Source: Marinobacter goseongensis | Lineage (GTDB): Bacteria > Pseudomonadota > Gammaproteobacteria > Pseudomonadales > Oleiphilaceae | Direction of reading: 5' to 3' | Assembly (NCBI RefSeq): GCF_023156235.1 | Contig: NZ_JAKZAI010000010.1 | Location: 62,001-126,000 of the forward strand | Length of the DNA stretch: 64,000 bases | Shown here: piece by piece, positions 8,567-17,700 of the stretch | Layout of the letters: every line of letters starts with the position of its first letter | Position numbering within the stretch: position 1 is the stretch's first letter | Notes under the pieces: model-generated | Database searches by the model: none | The model's input: only the letters and a program-made list of their open reading frames with translations | Told to the model about the DNA's origin: nothing | Translations under genes and position numbers: made by a program

Positions 8567-9662
8567 TGAGAGAACTCACGAGATCCTGCATAGCGTGTTT
8601 TTGATTCACCATTGAATACTTTTGAGCGAGACATGCTGCCGCCTGACTGGCTCTCTGACCGGCGTCGGGGTCTGTCAGCAAGCTTTGCGCAGCGTTCCCC
8701 CATTCCTCCAGGTTGTATCCACTTATTACTTCTGGCACCGCGTGTTCCTGCATTAGCTCAGCCACACCGACGTTGTCACTTGCGATCGTAGGTACTCCAC
8801 AGGCCAGCCCCTCCAGAACAACGCGACCATATTCTTCCAGTAAGGCGGGGAATATGTGCAAATCCAGGGCATGAAACAGTTGGTGAACATTCGGTACCGG
8901 GTCGATAAATCGAATCCGGGACTGCAAGCCGTGTGCGGATATCTGGTCGGCAAAACGAGTGCTGTTGGATTTCCCCACGACAAGGAAGTCGATCTGAAAG
9001 GATGTGTTTGATGCAAGAAATCCAGCAACTTCGAGAAAGAAGTGGACGTTTCTCTTGGTAAAGTCTCCGGACGTGATCAGCCCAACAACCGCGGAGGTTT
9101 CAGCGATCTGCAGTTCTCGGCGAGCTTTACGCCGGAGTGTTTCTTTGTTCAACATATTGAACAGGCTGGTATCAACACCCTGATAAAAAACATGCAGTTT
9201 GTCTTGGGGCACTGAATATCGTTGATGGAAATCATCGGCCATCAGTTTGGAGTTGGTGATGAGTACCCGGTAATCTCCAGCCGAGATCACGGAGTCGTGG
9301 AATGCGGCTACATCAAGCTCAGGCGTACCGCACTTTTCTTCATGCAACCTGACACAGTTGTGCATCACCAGGATGTCGTTGCTATGGCTGTCACCATGAC
9401 TGAAAAAGAGGTCATAAGGGTGTGCTTTCAGCCAGCGTTGTACGCGGTTATCAAACCAGACGCGGCGATAGGTACCTTTGATGGGCCATCGCATGATTTG
9501 AATAAAGTCCGCTCCACATTCATTAAGGATTTCCCGGTTATGGCGTTCGGCCATAATCGTAATTGAATAGCCCAGCGCCCTGAGATACTGGCAGTGTTCA
9601 ATAACGTTTCGGACAGCACCCGTGTGTCTTTGGATTTGTCTGATAGCGATGACAGCTCTCAA
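8556..9662 (-). CDS. Glycosyltransferase family 4 (LPS core/O-antigen)
   Basis: A 368-residue GT-B enzyme. The C-terminal half carries the GT4 donor-site pattern EEYGRVVLEGLACGVP, the E-x7-E motif that binds the nucleotide sugar. The start is TTG at 9662, overlapping the TGA of the O-antigen ligase gene (TTGA) and preceded by AGGAAGAG. It is the last gene of the minus-strand LPS operon, so it probably adds a core or first O-unit sugar. Donor and acceptor cannot be told from sequence. Confidence 0.85.
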   Translation of the reverse strand: MRAVIAIRQIQRHTGAVRNVIEHCQYLRALGYSITIMAERHNREILNECGADFIQIMRWPIKGTYRRVWFDNRVQRWLKAHPYDLFFSHGDSHSNDILVMHNCVRLHEEKCGTPELDVAAFHDSVISAGDYRVLITNSKLMADDFHQRYSVPQDKLHVFYQGVDTSLFNMLNKETLRRKARRELQIAETSAVVGLITSGDFTKRNVHFFLEVAGFLASNTSFQIDFLVVGKSNSTRFADQISAHGLQSRIRFIDPVPNVHQLFHALDLHIFPALLEEYGRVVLEGLACGVPTIASDNVGVAELMQEHAVPEVISGYNLEEWGNAAQSLLTDPDAGQRASQAAACLAQKYSMVNQKHAMQDLVSSLIKR

Positions 9663-10906
9663 TGTAGACTCTTCCTGTAGTTGTTACAGATGAACCAGGC
9701 TGCGACGGCATAATACAGCCCGAAGTTCTGAAGGATTCTCCTCTGATCAAACAGCGTGATTGTCAGCCCAAAGAAGATGAACGATAGAAAGATGACAGCC
9801 AGCGTCACAGACATGATGTGGTGGTTTCGATGGCCGCCAGGGTGAGGTGTGGCCAGGTAGAACAAAGGGATCGTCAGCATCAGTAGCAGAAGGAACAGAC
9901 CAATCAGGCCGTGGGAAGAAAGCTGATACAGATATTGGTTGTGGGGCTCGGAAGAGTAATCTGACATGAGCGGTTTCAGTTGCCCTTCGGATATCTGACT
10001 AAGGATTTCTGTCCGGTATCCAGAGAAGCCCGAGCCAATGACCGGAGCATCGGTGACAACGTTCAGTGCTGCATCCCACATGAGCAAGCGCATTCCCATA
10101 GAGGTATACATCTGGCCTTCTGAGAATTGATTAAGCTCGCTCAGCGTTAGCGCATATCGTTCGGAGATCGGGTCAATAAATTTGACCGAGACGATGGCAA
10201 CAGACGCGACGAGAGCGAGCATAACGACAAAGTAACGGATTTGGTTCCGGGAAACGCTGAACCACAATCCAATGACGAGGAGTGCCAAAAACAGAGCAAC
10301 AAGGCCGCCCCGGGATCCGGCCTCCATAAAGGCTATCAGTGCGCCAACAACTCCAATCGCGGCTATCACATACCAGTGACGCTTGCTCTGGGTGAAAAAC
10401 CCTCCAATGCAGAGTATCAAAGTAATGAGGGCGATGTTACCAAAATGGATGGCGTGAACCAGTCCGTCTAACCTGCCCTCGCCATCGTGTACAAACCAAT
10501 ACGCCAGAAACACCAGGCCGCTCAGGGAAAAACTCAGTAAAAGATCCTTTGCGCGGAACCGTGCATGGAACAGGAGCGCGATGACAGGAACGCTGATCAA
10601 TAGCAGGGCGTGTCGCTCTACACGGGATTTCGCGAAATCGCTCGGATCAACGAGCCAGTAAATAATGATCGACCACAGGAAGAAGAGAAAAGGTGTGGCA
10701 ATGAATAGCAGGGCCTTTGGCTCAAAACAAAGCCTCTTGCGAGCGTCGGCGCTGGTCGCAAATGAGACGATGCCGGCTAGCCCTAAAAGATACCAGAGGG
10801 CACTTCCGTAACCATCAACGATAACGCTCAATGCAGGGAAGGTGCCAATGAGTATAAGCAGTAAATATTTCAGAGCAGAGACCAGGCTGTGCTGTGCTTC
10901 GATCAT
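9659..10906 (-). CDS. O-antigen ligase family protein (WaaL/Wzy type)
   Basis: A polytopic membrane protein of 415 residues with about ten to twelve hydrophobic segments and a large periplasmic loop in the C-terminal half containing EPHNQYLYQLSSHGLIG, the hallmark of the O-antigen ligase/polymerase family. Such enzymes join undecaprenyl-linked O-polysaccharide (or a single unit) to lipid A-core at the periplasmic face. The position within a core operon favours ligase over polymerase. The ATG overlaps the stop of the WavE-like gene (ATGA). Confidence 0.85.
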   Translation of the reverse strand: MIEAQHSLVSALKYLLLILIGTFPALSVIVDGYGSALWYLLGLAGIVSFATSADARKRLCFEPKALLFIATPFLFFLWSIIIYWLVDPSDFAKSRVERHALLLISVPVIALLFHARFRAKDLLLSFSLSGLVFLAYWFVHDGEGRLDGLVHAIHFGNIALITLILCIGGFFTQSKRHWYVIAAIGVVGALIAFMEAGSRGGLVALFLALLVIGLWFSVSRNQIRYFVVMLALVASVAIVSVKFIDPISERYALTLSELNQFSEGQMYTSMGMRLLMWDAALNVVTDAPVIGSGFSGYRTEILSQISEGQLKPLMSDYSSEPHNQYLYQLSSHGLIGLFLLLLMLTIPLFYLATPHPGGHRNHHIMSVTLAVIFLSFIFFGLTITLFDQRRILQNFGLYYAVAAWFICNNYRKSLH

Positions 10907-11910
10907 TTGGTGCTGCCTGACTCACTGTTGCGTGTGGTTTTGTAGAGCTTGAACATGGTCTCCAGCTTGACAGGATGCACATGAACCAAGCGTTTCAGAA
11001 ACAGATTTGCCCTCACTGATGCGGGAGCTTTGGGGAAATCCGGGTCACAGTAGCGGCGGTAAATCTCTTGCCACTCCCAGTGCTGCCACTGGGCGCATTG
11101 CCCTTTGGTTCGCGAGATTCGGGCGGTCCCGAGAAACTTCTGGCAAAGTCCTAAGCCGAGCTCAGCAGGGGAAGCTATTACCAGGTTGTTGGCGAAACAC
11201 TTTTCGGATGTTTCAAGGTTTTCCGGAGTGTTGTCCAAGAGGCCGTTAATGTGGATTGATGAGTCAAATTTCTGAAGAGCTCGAACCCAGAAGGCTTGGG
11301 TACAATCAGTCGCGAACCCCTGGAATAGCACATTTTCTCTGTCAATTTCGGGGTCCGTTGCATCAGGGAAAAGTTCTAAGTCCCAAAGCGCTAAAAGGTC
11401 TTCTGTCAGTCCAAAGTAGAAAAAGTCGGATAGATGAAAGGGTACGCGGAAGCCCTTCGCGTATTGCCGTGTGAAGACGTTAGCGACAACAACCCGTTCG
11501 TGCAGAAAACGATGAGTTCTACTCCGCTCTGGATACCTTTGCTGAAGTTCGGTGAAGAAGTTGCCGGTAAGGAAATTGTCGCTGCGAAGCTTTATCGCAT
11601 AGCGAGTGGTTACCTTTTTTAGTCCTTCACGGGTTGAAACAATCTGGCGATTATTATTGAAATACTGAGGATTGCCGTTCGATTTTAGAAATCTTACGTT
11701 GGGACCTGGGTCGTCTGAAATCACCAGCTCGTCATAGTCCAGTCCACTCAGGTCTTGCGATGGCCAGGTAGAGAGGATAATGCGGCTTCCCGGGAGATGC
11801 GTGCGAACGGATTCGATACACTTTTGAGTGATCCCTGATTCCTGGGGCCTATCCTGGAAGGTTTGGACCGGTCCTTGCACGACAACGGTAATATCTTTGT
11901 GGTTAATCAT
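10903..11910 (-). CDS. WavE-like lipopolysaccharide synthesis protein
   Basis: A 335-residue protein beginning MINHKDITVVVQGPVQ, followed by a nucleotide-binding-like N-terminal half (SRIILSTWPSQDLSG, ELVISDDPGP) and RYAIKLRSDNFL, features of the WavE family known from the Vibrio cholerae core locus. Family members are presumed glycosyl- or phosphoglycosyl-type transferases, but no reaction is established that I can name. ATGA overlaps join it to the genes on both sides, so it should be made with the nucleotidyltransferases upstream. Confidence 0.75.
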   Translation of the reverse strand: MINHKDITVVVQGPVQTFQDRPQESGITQKCIESVRTHLPGSRIILSTWPSQDLSGLDYDELVISDDPGPNVRFLKSNGNPQYFNNNRQIVSTREGLKKVTTRYAIKLRSDNFLTGNFFTELQQRYPERSRTHRFLHERVVVANVFTRQYAKGFRVPFHLSDFFYFGLTEDLLALWDLELFPDATDPEIDRENVLFQGFATDCTQAFWVRALQKFDSSIHINGLLDNTPENLETSEKCFANNLVIASPAELGLGLCQKFLGTARISRTKGQCAQWQHWEWQEIYRRYCDPDFPKAPASVRANLFLKRLVHVHPVKLETMFKLYKTTRNSESGSTK

Positions 11911-12647
11911 GTTTTGGTAATCGATCCGGACGCCGTAAATTCCTGATACTCGGAGGGCGTGCCGCAGAAAATGACATCATCCCTGTTAATCAGGTGGTAA
12001 TAAATATTATTTCCTCGTTTGATCATCAGATTGTACAGCGGCGCGATATATAGCTCTCCCTTGGCCCACTGGCTTTTGGGCATTTGGCTGTATAGCTCAA
12101 AAGCGCCGATAAACTCCTGACAGCTTGTATAGTGATACAGTCCGGTGCTGCAAAGGTCAGAAATGCGGACCTTTTCTGTTGTTCTCTGCACCCGTCCACT
12201 CCCTGATGGGTCAGGTTCAACAAAAGACCAGTGGTCTCCCGGGCCTTGGAACACCTCTAAATACCCGCTTCCTTTTCGACTCTCAGCTGGAAACGTAAAG
12301 TTGGGCCGAAATGTATCGATATTGAAGATCGTCAGGGGCTGATCGATATTTCCGGACTGTTTTAGCGCGAGATAAACCGTTTCAGCTTGTCCGCGAGTTT
12401 CTTCACTAAGAGTAATGATTTGGTAATTCTTGATACCCAGGGCTTTAGCCCTATCACTGACGAAACGCTCTGTGTCGTGAACGTCGCGTATTACGAAGAG
12501 GAATGCCTCAGAGTTGAAATATTTTTTGAAGCTCAGAACAGAATGATCGAACAGGGTTTTCCCGTGGGCTTCGAGCATGTATTTAGGTTTTTCGTAACCG
12601 GCCCTGAAAAATCGCGAGCTGAGGCCCGCCATTGGAATTACAATCAT
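11907..12647 (-). CDS. Sugar- or alcohol-phosphate nucleotidyltransferase
   Basis: The start MIVIPMAGLSSRFFRAGY, followed by EKPKYMLEAHGKTLFDHSV, is the signature of NTP-transferase enzymes (glycine-rich loop GLSSRF, then PK and the GK turn). IFNIDTF supplies the metal-binding aspartate. The 246-residue length means only the catalytic Rossmann-like domain is present. It probably makes an NDP- or CDP-activated donor for the WavE-like transferase encoded next, to which it is linked by ATGA. The substrate is unknown. Confidence 0.8.
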   Translation of the reverse strand: MIVIPMAGLSSRFFRAGYEKPKYMLEAHGKTLFDHSVLSFKKYFNSEAFLFVIRDVHDTERFVSDRAKALGIKNYQIITLSEETRGQAETVYLALKQSGNIDQPLTIFNIDTFRPNFTFPAESRKGSGYLEVFQGPGDHWSFVEPDPSGSGRVQRTTEKVRISDLCSTGLYHYTSCQEFIGAFELYSQMPKSQWAKGELYIAPLYNLMIKRGNNIYYHLINRDDVIFCGTPSEYQEFTASGSITKT

Positions 12648-14251
12648 TGCGAGTGTCTCTCCATCAAGTCGTAGAGCCGGAAGGCATTGGCGAGTATGGC
12701 ATTCTGTCGATGCGGGTCATCCGAATGCAATGGCAGCATGGATAAAAACAGGTGAACCTGCATGGCATATAGTTCGGAGGGTGTTACTGAAAACTGTGAT
12801 TCCAGCATTCCCAGAAAAAGCTGTTGGACGTCGTGGTGCTTCGCTGATTCCGGCAGTGTGATCGAAATGTTATCACCGCTCAGGCTGGTGTTGTGATAGC
12901 CCGCAATTATCCAGTCATACATTCCCAAAACAGAGTGGCTGAGTTTGGCCAAGTCATAGCGAATGTCGCCATAAGCACTGATTGTTCCATCAGGGGTCAT
13001 TCCTCTGGGGTCAATGACTTTGATTCGATTGGTTCTGAACTCGTAAAGGATATTGCTGAAGCAAAAGTCGCCGTGGAACAGAGTAGCCCGAGCGTCATCC
13101 TTGGGAAGGTTTGCCTGGCTGCCTCGAACGAGATCATTGATGGATAAGCGCCGTTCTCGTCCGCTCGCGCCTGGAGCATAGTATGTAAGCAGGCTCTCGG
13201 CGGAAAAGCCTCGGTCCTCACAAAAGGCTTGCAGCCTGGTTTCTGTTTTGACTGTAAAAAGTTTGTTCAGGTCAGATGAGGAAGAATGCTTTTCAGGTTT
13301 TGGATGTGCTGCGCAGGTAGTCAGGAAATTCAGGCATTCTTTAAAGATTTTCTTCCACAAAAGCGCAGGGACATCCGCAAAGACAAAAAGCTCGTTGAGT
13401 GCGGTATGGTGGAGGTACTCAAGCCGGTAGGCTCCGCTTTCAGTGTTTTCTGGTCGGCCAAGATACTGGGGCGTGAAGCGGCGAACCATCGGGGGCAGGC
13501 TCTCAAACCAGTTTGCCTCTGCTTCAATCTTGTCACCATGGTTGCCAGACTTTTCGATCCAGTCAGGCGTTATGCTGAGGTGGTTAAACACCCTCTGGGT
13601 GGTGTGTGCTGATTTTGATCGGTAATAAGTATTGGCGTGCCCGAAATCCAGCCAGTTTGGTACTTTGCTGGTACTGAGGCCAACGGTTTTTCGATATCTG
13701 CTCAAGCCCTCCAGAAAATGCCAGTTGGACTGGGTAATGCATCTGATCAATTGTCGCGGGCTGCTGAACTTGAAGTATCCGGTGACAACCTCATGCTCTT
13801 GCTGAGCAAGGGTGTTTGGGCTGCTGGTGAGCCAATTGTCGCCATTTTCCGTTACGATGGCCCAGTCGTAGTTGTCTTCAACATTGGCCACTGCAACCAG
13901 ATCATCCCCGTGAGGCAGTGGATCAACCAGAGTGTCACCGAAAAGCACGTGCAAAGGTGTCTCAAGTCCTTGTTCGATCAGGTTCAGCGCTGCAACCAAA
14001 GACGCCCCAAGGCTGAGTCCGTCGGGGAGCGGGATGACAGTGATCTCATTCTGATCAAGCCACGTCCGATCAAAGCACGAAATCTCAAACGATTCAGGGA
14101 CGGTAAGAAACACGGACGTGTTGTCTGGTGCAAGGCGCACCTGATGTTGAAACAGTCGGCGGTTGCCAAGAGGCAGGAAGCTGGGAGGTAGTGCTCCGAA
14201 CTCTGATCGAAGCTCTTGGGTTATATAGGCCGCGGACATTATCAGGAACAT
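12644..14251 (-). CDS. Nucleotidyltransferase-like / aminoglycoside-phosphotransferase-type kinase fusion
   Basis: A 535-residue two-domain protein. Residues 1 to about 240 resemble a nucleotidyltransferase (PSFLPLGNRRLFQHQV, VLFGDTLVD), but the start SAAYITQELRSEFGAL lacks the usual GxGxR loop, so this half may be inactive or specialised. Residues from about 300 hold a kinase domain with an intact Brenner motif HGDFCFSNILYE and metal site IKVIDPRG, as in choline/aminoglycoside-type kinases. It would phosphorylate a small alcohol or sugar. The ATG at 14251 overlaps the HAD stop (ATGA) and has AGGA upstream; the ATG at 14239 is an alternative. Confidence 0.75.
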   Translation of the reverse strand: MFLIMSAAYITQELRSEFGALPPSFLPLGNRRLFQHQVRLAPDNTSVFLTVPESFEISCFDRTWLDQNEITVIPLPDGLSLGASLVAALNLIEQGLETPLHVLFGDTLVDPLPHGDDLVAVANVEDNYDWAIVTENGDNWLTSSPNTLAQQEHEVVTGYFKFSSPRQLIRCITQSNWHFLEGLSRYRKTVGLSTSKVPNWLDFGHANTYYRSKSAHTTQRVFNHLSITPDWIEKSGNHGDKIEAEANWFESLPPMVRRFTPQYLGRPENTESGAYRLEYLHHTALNELFVFADVPALLWKKIFKECLNFLTTCAAHPKPEKHSSSSDLNKLFTVKTETRLQAFCEDRGFSAESLLTYYAPGASGRERRLSINDLVRGSQANLPKDDARATLFHGDFCFSNILYEFRTNRIKVIDPRGMTPDGTISAYGDIRYDLAKLSHSVLGMYDWIIAGYHNTSLSGDNISITLPESAKHHDVQQLFLGMLESQFSVTPSELYAMQVHLFLSMLPLHSDDPHRQNAILANAFRLYDLMERHSQ

Positions 14252-14625
14252 CAGTGCTTTTCCTGTTCGATGAGCGCCTCGACTTCATCCGGGGTCAATC
14301 GGGTAAATTCTGATGGACGTATTGCGCGGTCGTCGACGTAGAACCCTTCGAAACCGCACCAAGGCTTGCCTACATGAATTTCGTCATAAGGTACATCGTG
14401 ACGATCCAGCCATTCTGTCACGATCGGTAGCGTATGTATGTTGATCTTCCCGACGTTCCCTTCGAACGTTCTCATATTTCGAGCTGTCTGAATAATCACC
14501 TCGTAACCGAGTTCTTTATAAAAACGAAGCTTATCGATTACGTCCAGATTCGGTGACACGTTCCGGTAATCGGACGTGTCGCCCTTCGTGATGGTCCCGT
14601 CGAGATCGACAATCAATTTTTTCAT
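14251..14625 (-). CDS. Small HAD-family phosphatase of the LPS cassette
   Basis: A 124-residue cap-less HAD protein with all four motifs: VDLDGTI (nucleophile D8, acid D10), QTARN, GKPW and DDRA. It resembles the small HAD proteins annotated as capsular biosynthesis proteins that sit beside nucleotidyltransferases in surface-polysaccharide loci. It likely dephosphorylates a metabolite that feeds the kinase/nucleotidyltransferase steps. GAGG eight bases before the ATG is a good ribosome binding site. It lies 21 bases after gmhB. Confidence 0.8.
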   Translation of the reverse strand: MKKLIVDLDGTITKGDTSDYRNVSPNLDVIDKLRFYKELGYEVIIQTARNMRTFEGNVGKINIHTLPIVTEWLDRHDVPYDEIHVGKPWCGFEGFYVDDRAIRPSEFTRLTPDEVEALIEQEKH

Positions 14626-14646
14626 TACACTAGCCTCGAAAACGGT

Positions 14647-15213
14647 TCAATATTCTTCAGGGCAATTAATGGAGCCTTCAGGAAGTGTGAGTAGTTGCTT
14701 GAGGTTCTTTATGCGGCAGTAACGGTTGCCCTCGCTCAACTTCTGCACTTGGTTGTTGAGTAGAATGCCAGTGCCTAAGTCTGCTGATTCGGCAGCGGTC
14801 ATGTCAGAGACTTTGTCACCAACCATCAGGCAAAGTTTCGGTACAAGCTCAAACTCCTCAATCCCCCTCAATATCATTCCCGGTTTCGGCTTTCTGCAAT
14901 CGCAATTTCGCTCATCTGCAGGCCCAAAGTCCGGATGGTGCGGGCAATGATAAACCTTGGTGATGGTCACGCCCTGCTCCCTGAAGCGCTCCACCATCCA
15001 GTCTGTCACCTCCTGGAATTGTGCTTCGGTGTACATGCCACGGGCAATGCCGGACTGGTTGGTGACCACAATCAGCAGGTAACCCTGGTGCTGAAAGCGC
15101 TGGCAGGCTTCGAAGATACCGTCTACAAACTCGAAATCTTCTTTGCGATACACGTAGCCGTGATCCTCGTTGATCACTCCGTCCCGGTCCAGAAATACAG
15201 CTTTGCGGGTCAT
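14647..15213 (-). CDS. gmhB: D-glycero-beta-D-manno-heptose 1,7-bisphosphate 7-phosphatase
   Basis: HAD phosphatase that removes the 7-phosphate during ADP-heptose synthesis. It has the nucleophile motif LDRDGVIN and TNQSGIARG. The zinc-binding CPHHPDFGPADERNCDC loop followed by RKPKPGM is typical of GmhB. The ATG at 15213 gives 188 residues, close to E. coli GmhB (191), and overlaps the upstream stop as ATGA; an in-frame extension to 15384 is not needed. Together with gmhA and hldE it completes the pathway up to ADP-D,D-heptose in one operon. Confidence 0.92.
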   Translation of the reverse strand: MTRKAVFLDRDGVINEDHGYVYRKEDFEFVDGIFEACQRFQHQGYLLIVVTNQSGIARGMYTEAQFQEVTDWMVERFREQGVTITKVYHCPHHPDFGPADERNCDCRKPKPGMILRGIEEFELVPKLCLMVGDKVSDMTAAESADLGTGILLNNQVQKLSEGNRYCRIKNLKQLLTLPEGSINCPEEY

Positions 15214-16253
15214 AGGTTCTGTTCCTGAATGCAGCGGTTCAGCATGTCGATAACGTCTTCCGTCGTGATGCTTTTCATCAACTCCTCGCCCTTGAGCCTC
15301 TGGCCCCAGCGGCTTTGCTCCAGGGTTTCGCCGCGCACCTGTTTCAGGGCAGGGGTGTAGGCGTCTACCACATATTCCTGCCACCGGTAGGGGCCGGTGC
15401 GTTTCGGGTTGCTGTGGGCGTATAGGCCGATAACCGGCGTGCCGGCGGCAACGGCCATGTGGGCCGGGCCGGTGTCTGGTGCCAGTACGAGACTGGCCTC
15501 GCCAATCAGGGCGAACAGTTGCTTCAGGCTAGACTGGCCAACCAGATCGCGTATGGGGCGTTGGGCCTGTGCCTGAATACTGGCAGCCAATTCCTTGTCA
15601 AGGTCTCCCGGGCCGCCACAAAGGTACACGGTAAAACCCTGGCTGGCGGCGTGGTCAGCCACAGCAGCGTAGCGCTCGGGCATCCAGTTCCGCTCGACGT
15701 TGGAGGCGGCGGGGGTGATGATCAGGTGTTTGCGGGTGCCGGGGTCGAGCTGGGCCTTGGCCCAATTCCGGTCTTCTGCATTGACCGGAATGTTCCAGTC
15801 AGGCTCCCCGAGAGGAATCCCAAGCGATTTCTGGAACTGTCGGAAGTTGTCCAGCACATGGACTTTGTCCGTCGGCTCTATCCGTTCATTGATGAACAGG
15901 CTGTGCAGTTCCTTGCTCTTGGCCTTGTTGAAGCCAATTCGTCGTTTGGCGGAAACGCACAAGCTGGCGAGATTGGCTCTCAGGGCGACCTGCATCAGTA
16001 GAAGGGCGTCAAATCGTTTGCCCTGGAGCTGGCGCCGAAGGTTGCGGTACGCTGCCATGCCCTGTTTCTTGTCAAACACAACGAGATTGACGCCGTCCAT
16101 GCCAGCCATCAGTGCGGCTTCAGCTTTGCCGATCACCCAGGTGATTTCGGTTTCCGGGTCATGTTGCCGGATGGCGTGAACCACGGCAGCCGCGTTGCAG
16201 GTGTCGCCGATGGCCGACAGGCGCAGCAGGCAGATGGAGCGGGGCGCAGACAA
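15210..16253 (-). CDS. Glycosyltransferase family 9, probable LPS heptosyltransferase
   Basis: A 347-residue GT9 enzyme: N-terminal CLLRLSAIGDTCNAAAVVHA and the C-terminal donor-site block LVLAPDTGPAHMAVAAGTPVIGLY. It differs from the waaF product at 19486-20493, so it is likely the heptosyltransferase I, perhaps of the OpsX type that acts on phosphorylated Kdo, which would fit kdkA nearby. The start is TTG at 16253, one base after the hldE stop, with GAGG six bases upstream. WaaC/WaaQ-type roles remain possible. Confidence 0.8.
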   Translation of the reverse strand: MSAPRSICLLRLSAIGDTCNAAAVVHAIRQHDPETEITWVIGKAEAALMAGMDGVNLVVFDKKQGMAAYRNLRRQLQGKRFDALLLMQVALRANLASLCVSAKRRIGFNKAKSKELHSLFINERIEPTDKVHVLDNFRQFQKSLGIPLGEPDWNIPVNAEDRNWAKAQLDPGTRKHLIITPAASNVERNWMPERYAAVADHAASQGFTVYLCGGPGDLDKELAASIQAQAQRPIRDLVGQSSLKQLFALIGEASLVLAPDTGPAHMAVAAGTPVIGLYAHSNPKRTGPYRWQEYVVDAYTPALKQVRGETLEQSRWGQRLKGEELMKSITTEDVIDMLNRCIQEQNL

Positions 16254-16254
16254 A

Positions 16255-17700
16255 TCAGCCTCGTACTTTCTTGATCAGCCCGGTGGTGGAACGGCCTTCA
16301 ACCGTGGGCAGGATGGCCACCTCACCGCCGTTCCCCTGAACAAAGTCCGCGCCGACGATGGTCTCAACTGAGTAGTCGCCACCTTTGGCCAATACCTGCG
16401 GCGTCACCCGCTTGATCAGTTGTTCGGGGGTGTCGTTTTCCTCAGGGTTATCGCCGAAGGGGATGACCCAGTCCACGCAGGCCAGGGCGGATAGCACTTC
16501 CATCCGGTCTTCCAGCGAGTTTACGGGCCGTTCTGCGCCTTTCAGGCGACGCACGGAGGCATCGGCGTTCAGCCCGACAACCAGCCGGTCACCGAGTGCC
16601 CTGGCCTGCGCCAGGTAGCGCACATGGCCGGCGTGCAGGATGTCGAAGCAGCCGTTGGTAAAGACAATGCGCTCGCCCTGCTGGCGGGCGTAGTCGATGT
16701 GCAGCAGGCTCTGCTCGACGCTCGGGTGGTAGCCGCTGGTCTTGGCCGACCACTGGTGGCTTGCGCGGGCAGCCAGCTCTTCCGGGGAAACGGTGGCAGC
16801 GCCCAGTTTGGCGACCACAATGCCAGCCGCCAGATTGGACAGCCAGGCGGCATCTTTCAGCTCGAACCCGGCGCTCATCAAGGTGCCCAGAGTGGCAATG
16901 ACGGTATCGCCGGCGCCGGTCACATCACTCACTTCCAGAACTTCCGCCGGGAAATGGTGGTGCTCAGTCTGGGTGATCAGGCTCATGCCTTGCTCACTGC
17001 GGGTCAGCAGCATGGTGTCGATGCCCGCTTCAGTCAGCATGGCGCGGGCGGAAGCCAGCATCGCTTCGTCGGACGAGGCATCCCCGCCGGCCGCCTTGAA
17101 CTCAGTCAGGTTCGGGGTGATGACTGTGGCGCCGCGGTACAGGGAGAAATCTTTGCTTTTCGGGTCTACCAGTACCTGCTTGCCAGCGCTTCGCGCAGCC
17201 TGAATCAGGTCGCCAACACAGGCGAGGGTGCCTTTGGCGTAGTCACTGATGATGACGGTATTGTATTGCTCAACCAGTTCGCTGTAACGCTGCTTGACGC
17301 TTTCGGCCTGGGCGACGGGGAAGGTGTCTTCCACGTCGAGCCGGACCATCTGTTGATGGCGGGAGATAATCCGCGTTTTGGAGATGGTGCGGGCGTCGTC
17401 CAGTTCCAGAAGCTCGGAATGGACCTTTTCCTTCACCAGAAGGTCTTTCAGCAAGCGCCCGTCTGCATCGTTGCCGATAATGCCGAGAATGGCGGCCTGG
17501 CCGTCAAGGTGGGCAATGTTTCTGGCGACGTTGGCGGCACCGCCTGCCCGGTCTTCTGTGTGGGCAACACGCACCACCGGCACCGGTGCTTCCGGTGAAA
17601 TGCGGTTGGTGTCACCAATGAAATAGCGGTCAAGCATGACATCGCCAATCACCAGCACAGAGGCGTTCTGAAGCTGGTCCAGCCGGGCGAGGTCGAGCAT
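16255..17700 (-). CDS. hldE: Bifunctional heptose 7-phosphate kinase / heptose 1-phosphate adenylyltransferase
   Basis: The N-terminal ribokinase-like domain (about 1-320) shows GGAANVARN and the catalytic GAGDT motif. The C-terminal cytidylyltransferase-like domain (about 345-481) starts [17 protein letters not shown] with the HxGH nucleotide site. The product converts heptose 7-phosphate to the 1,7-bisphosphate and later makes ADP-D,D-heptose. The length of 481 residues matches E. coli HldE (477). The ATG overlaps the gmhA stop as ATGA. Confidence 0.96.
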   Translation of the reverse strand: MLDLARLDQLQNASVLVIGDVMLDRYFIGDTNRISPEAPVPVVRVAHTEDRAGGAANVARNIAHLDGQAAILGIIGNDADGRLLKDLLVKEKVHSELLELDDARTISKTRIISRHQQMVRLDVEDTFPVAQAESVKQRYSELVEQYNTVIISDYAKGTLACVGDLIQAARSAGKQVLVDPKSKDFSLYRGATVITPNLTEFKAAGGDASSDEAMLASARAMLTEAGIDTMLLTRSEQGMSLITQTEHHHFPAEVLEVSDVTGAGDTVIATLGTLMSAGFELKDAAWLSNLAAGIVVAKLGAATVSPEELAARASHQWSAKTSGYHPSVEQSLLHIDYARQQGERIVFTNGCFDILHAGHVRYLAQARALGDRLVVGLNADASVRRLKGAERPVNSLEDRMEVLSALACVDWVIPFGDNPEENDTPEQLIKRVTPQVLAKGGDYSVETIVGADFVQGNGGEVAILPTVEGRSTTGLIKKVRG

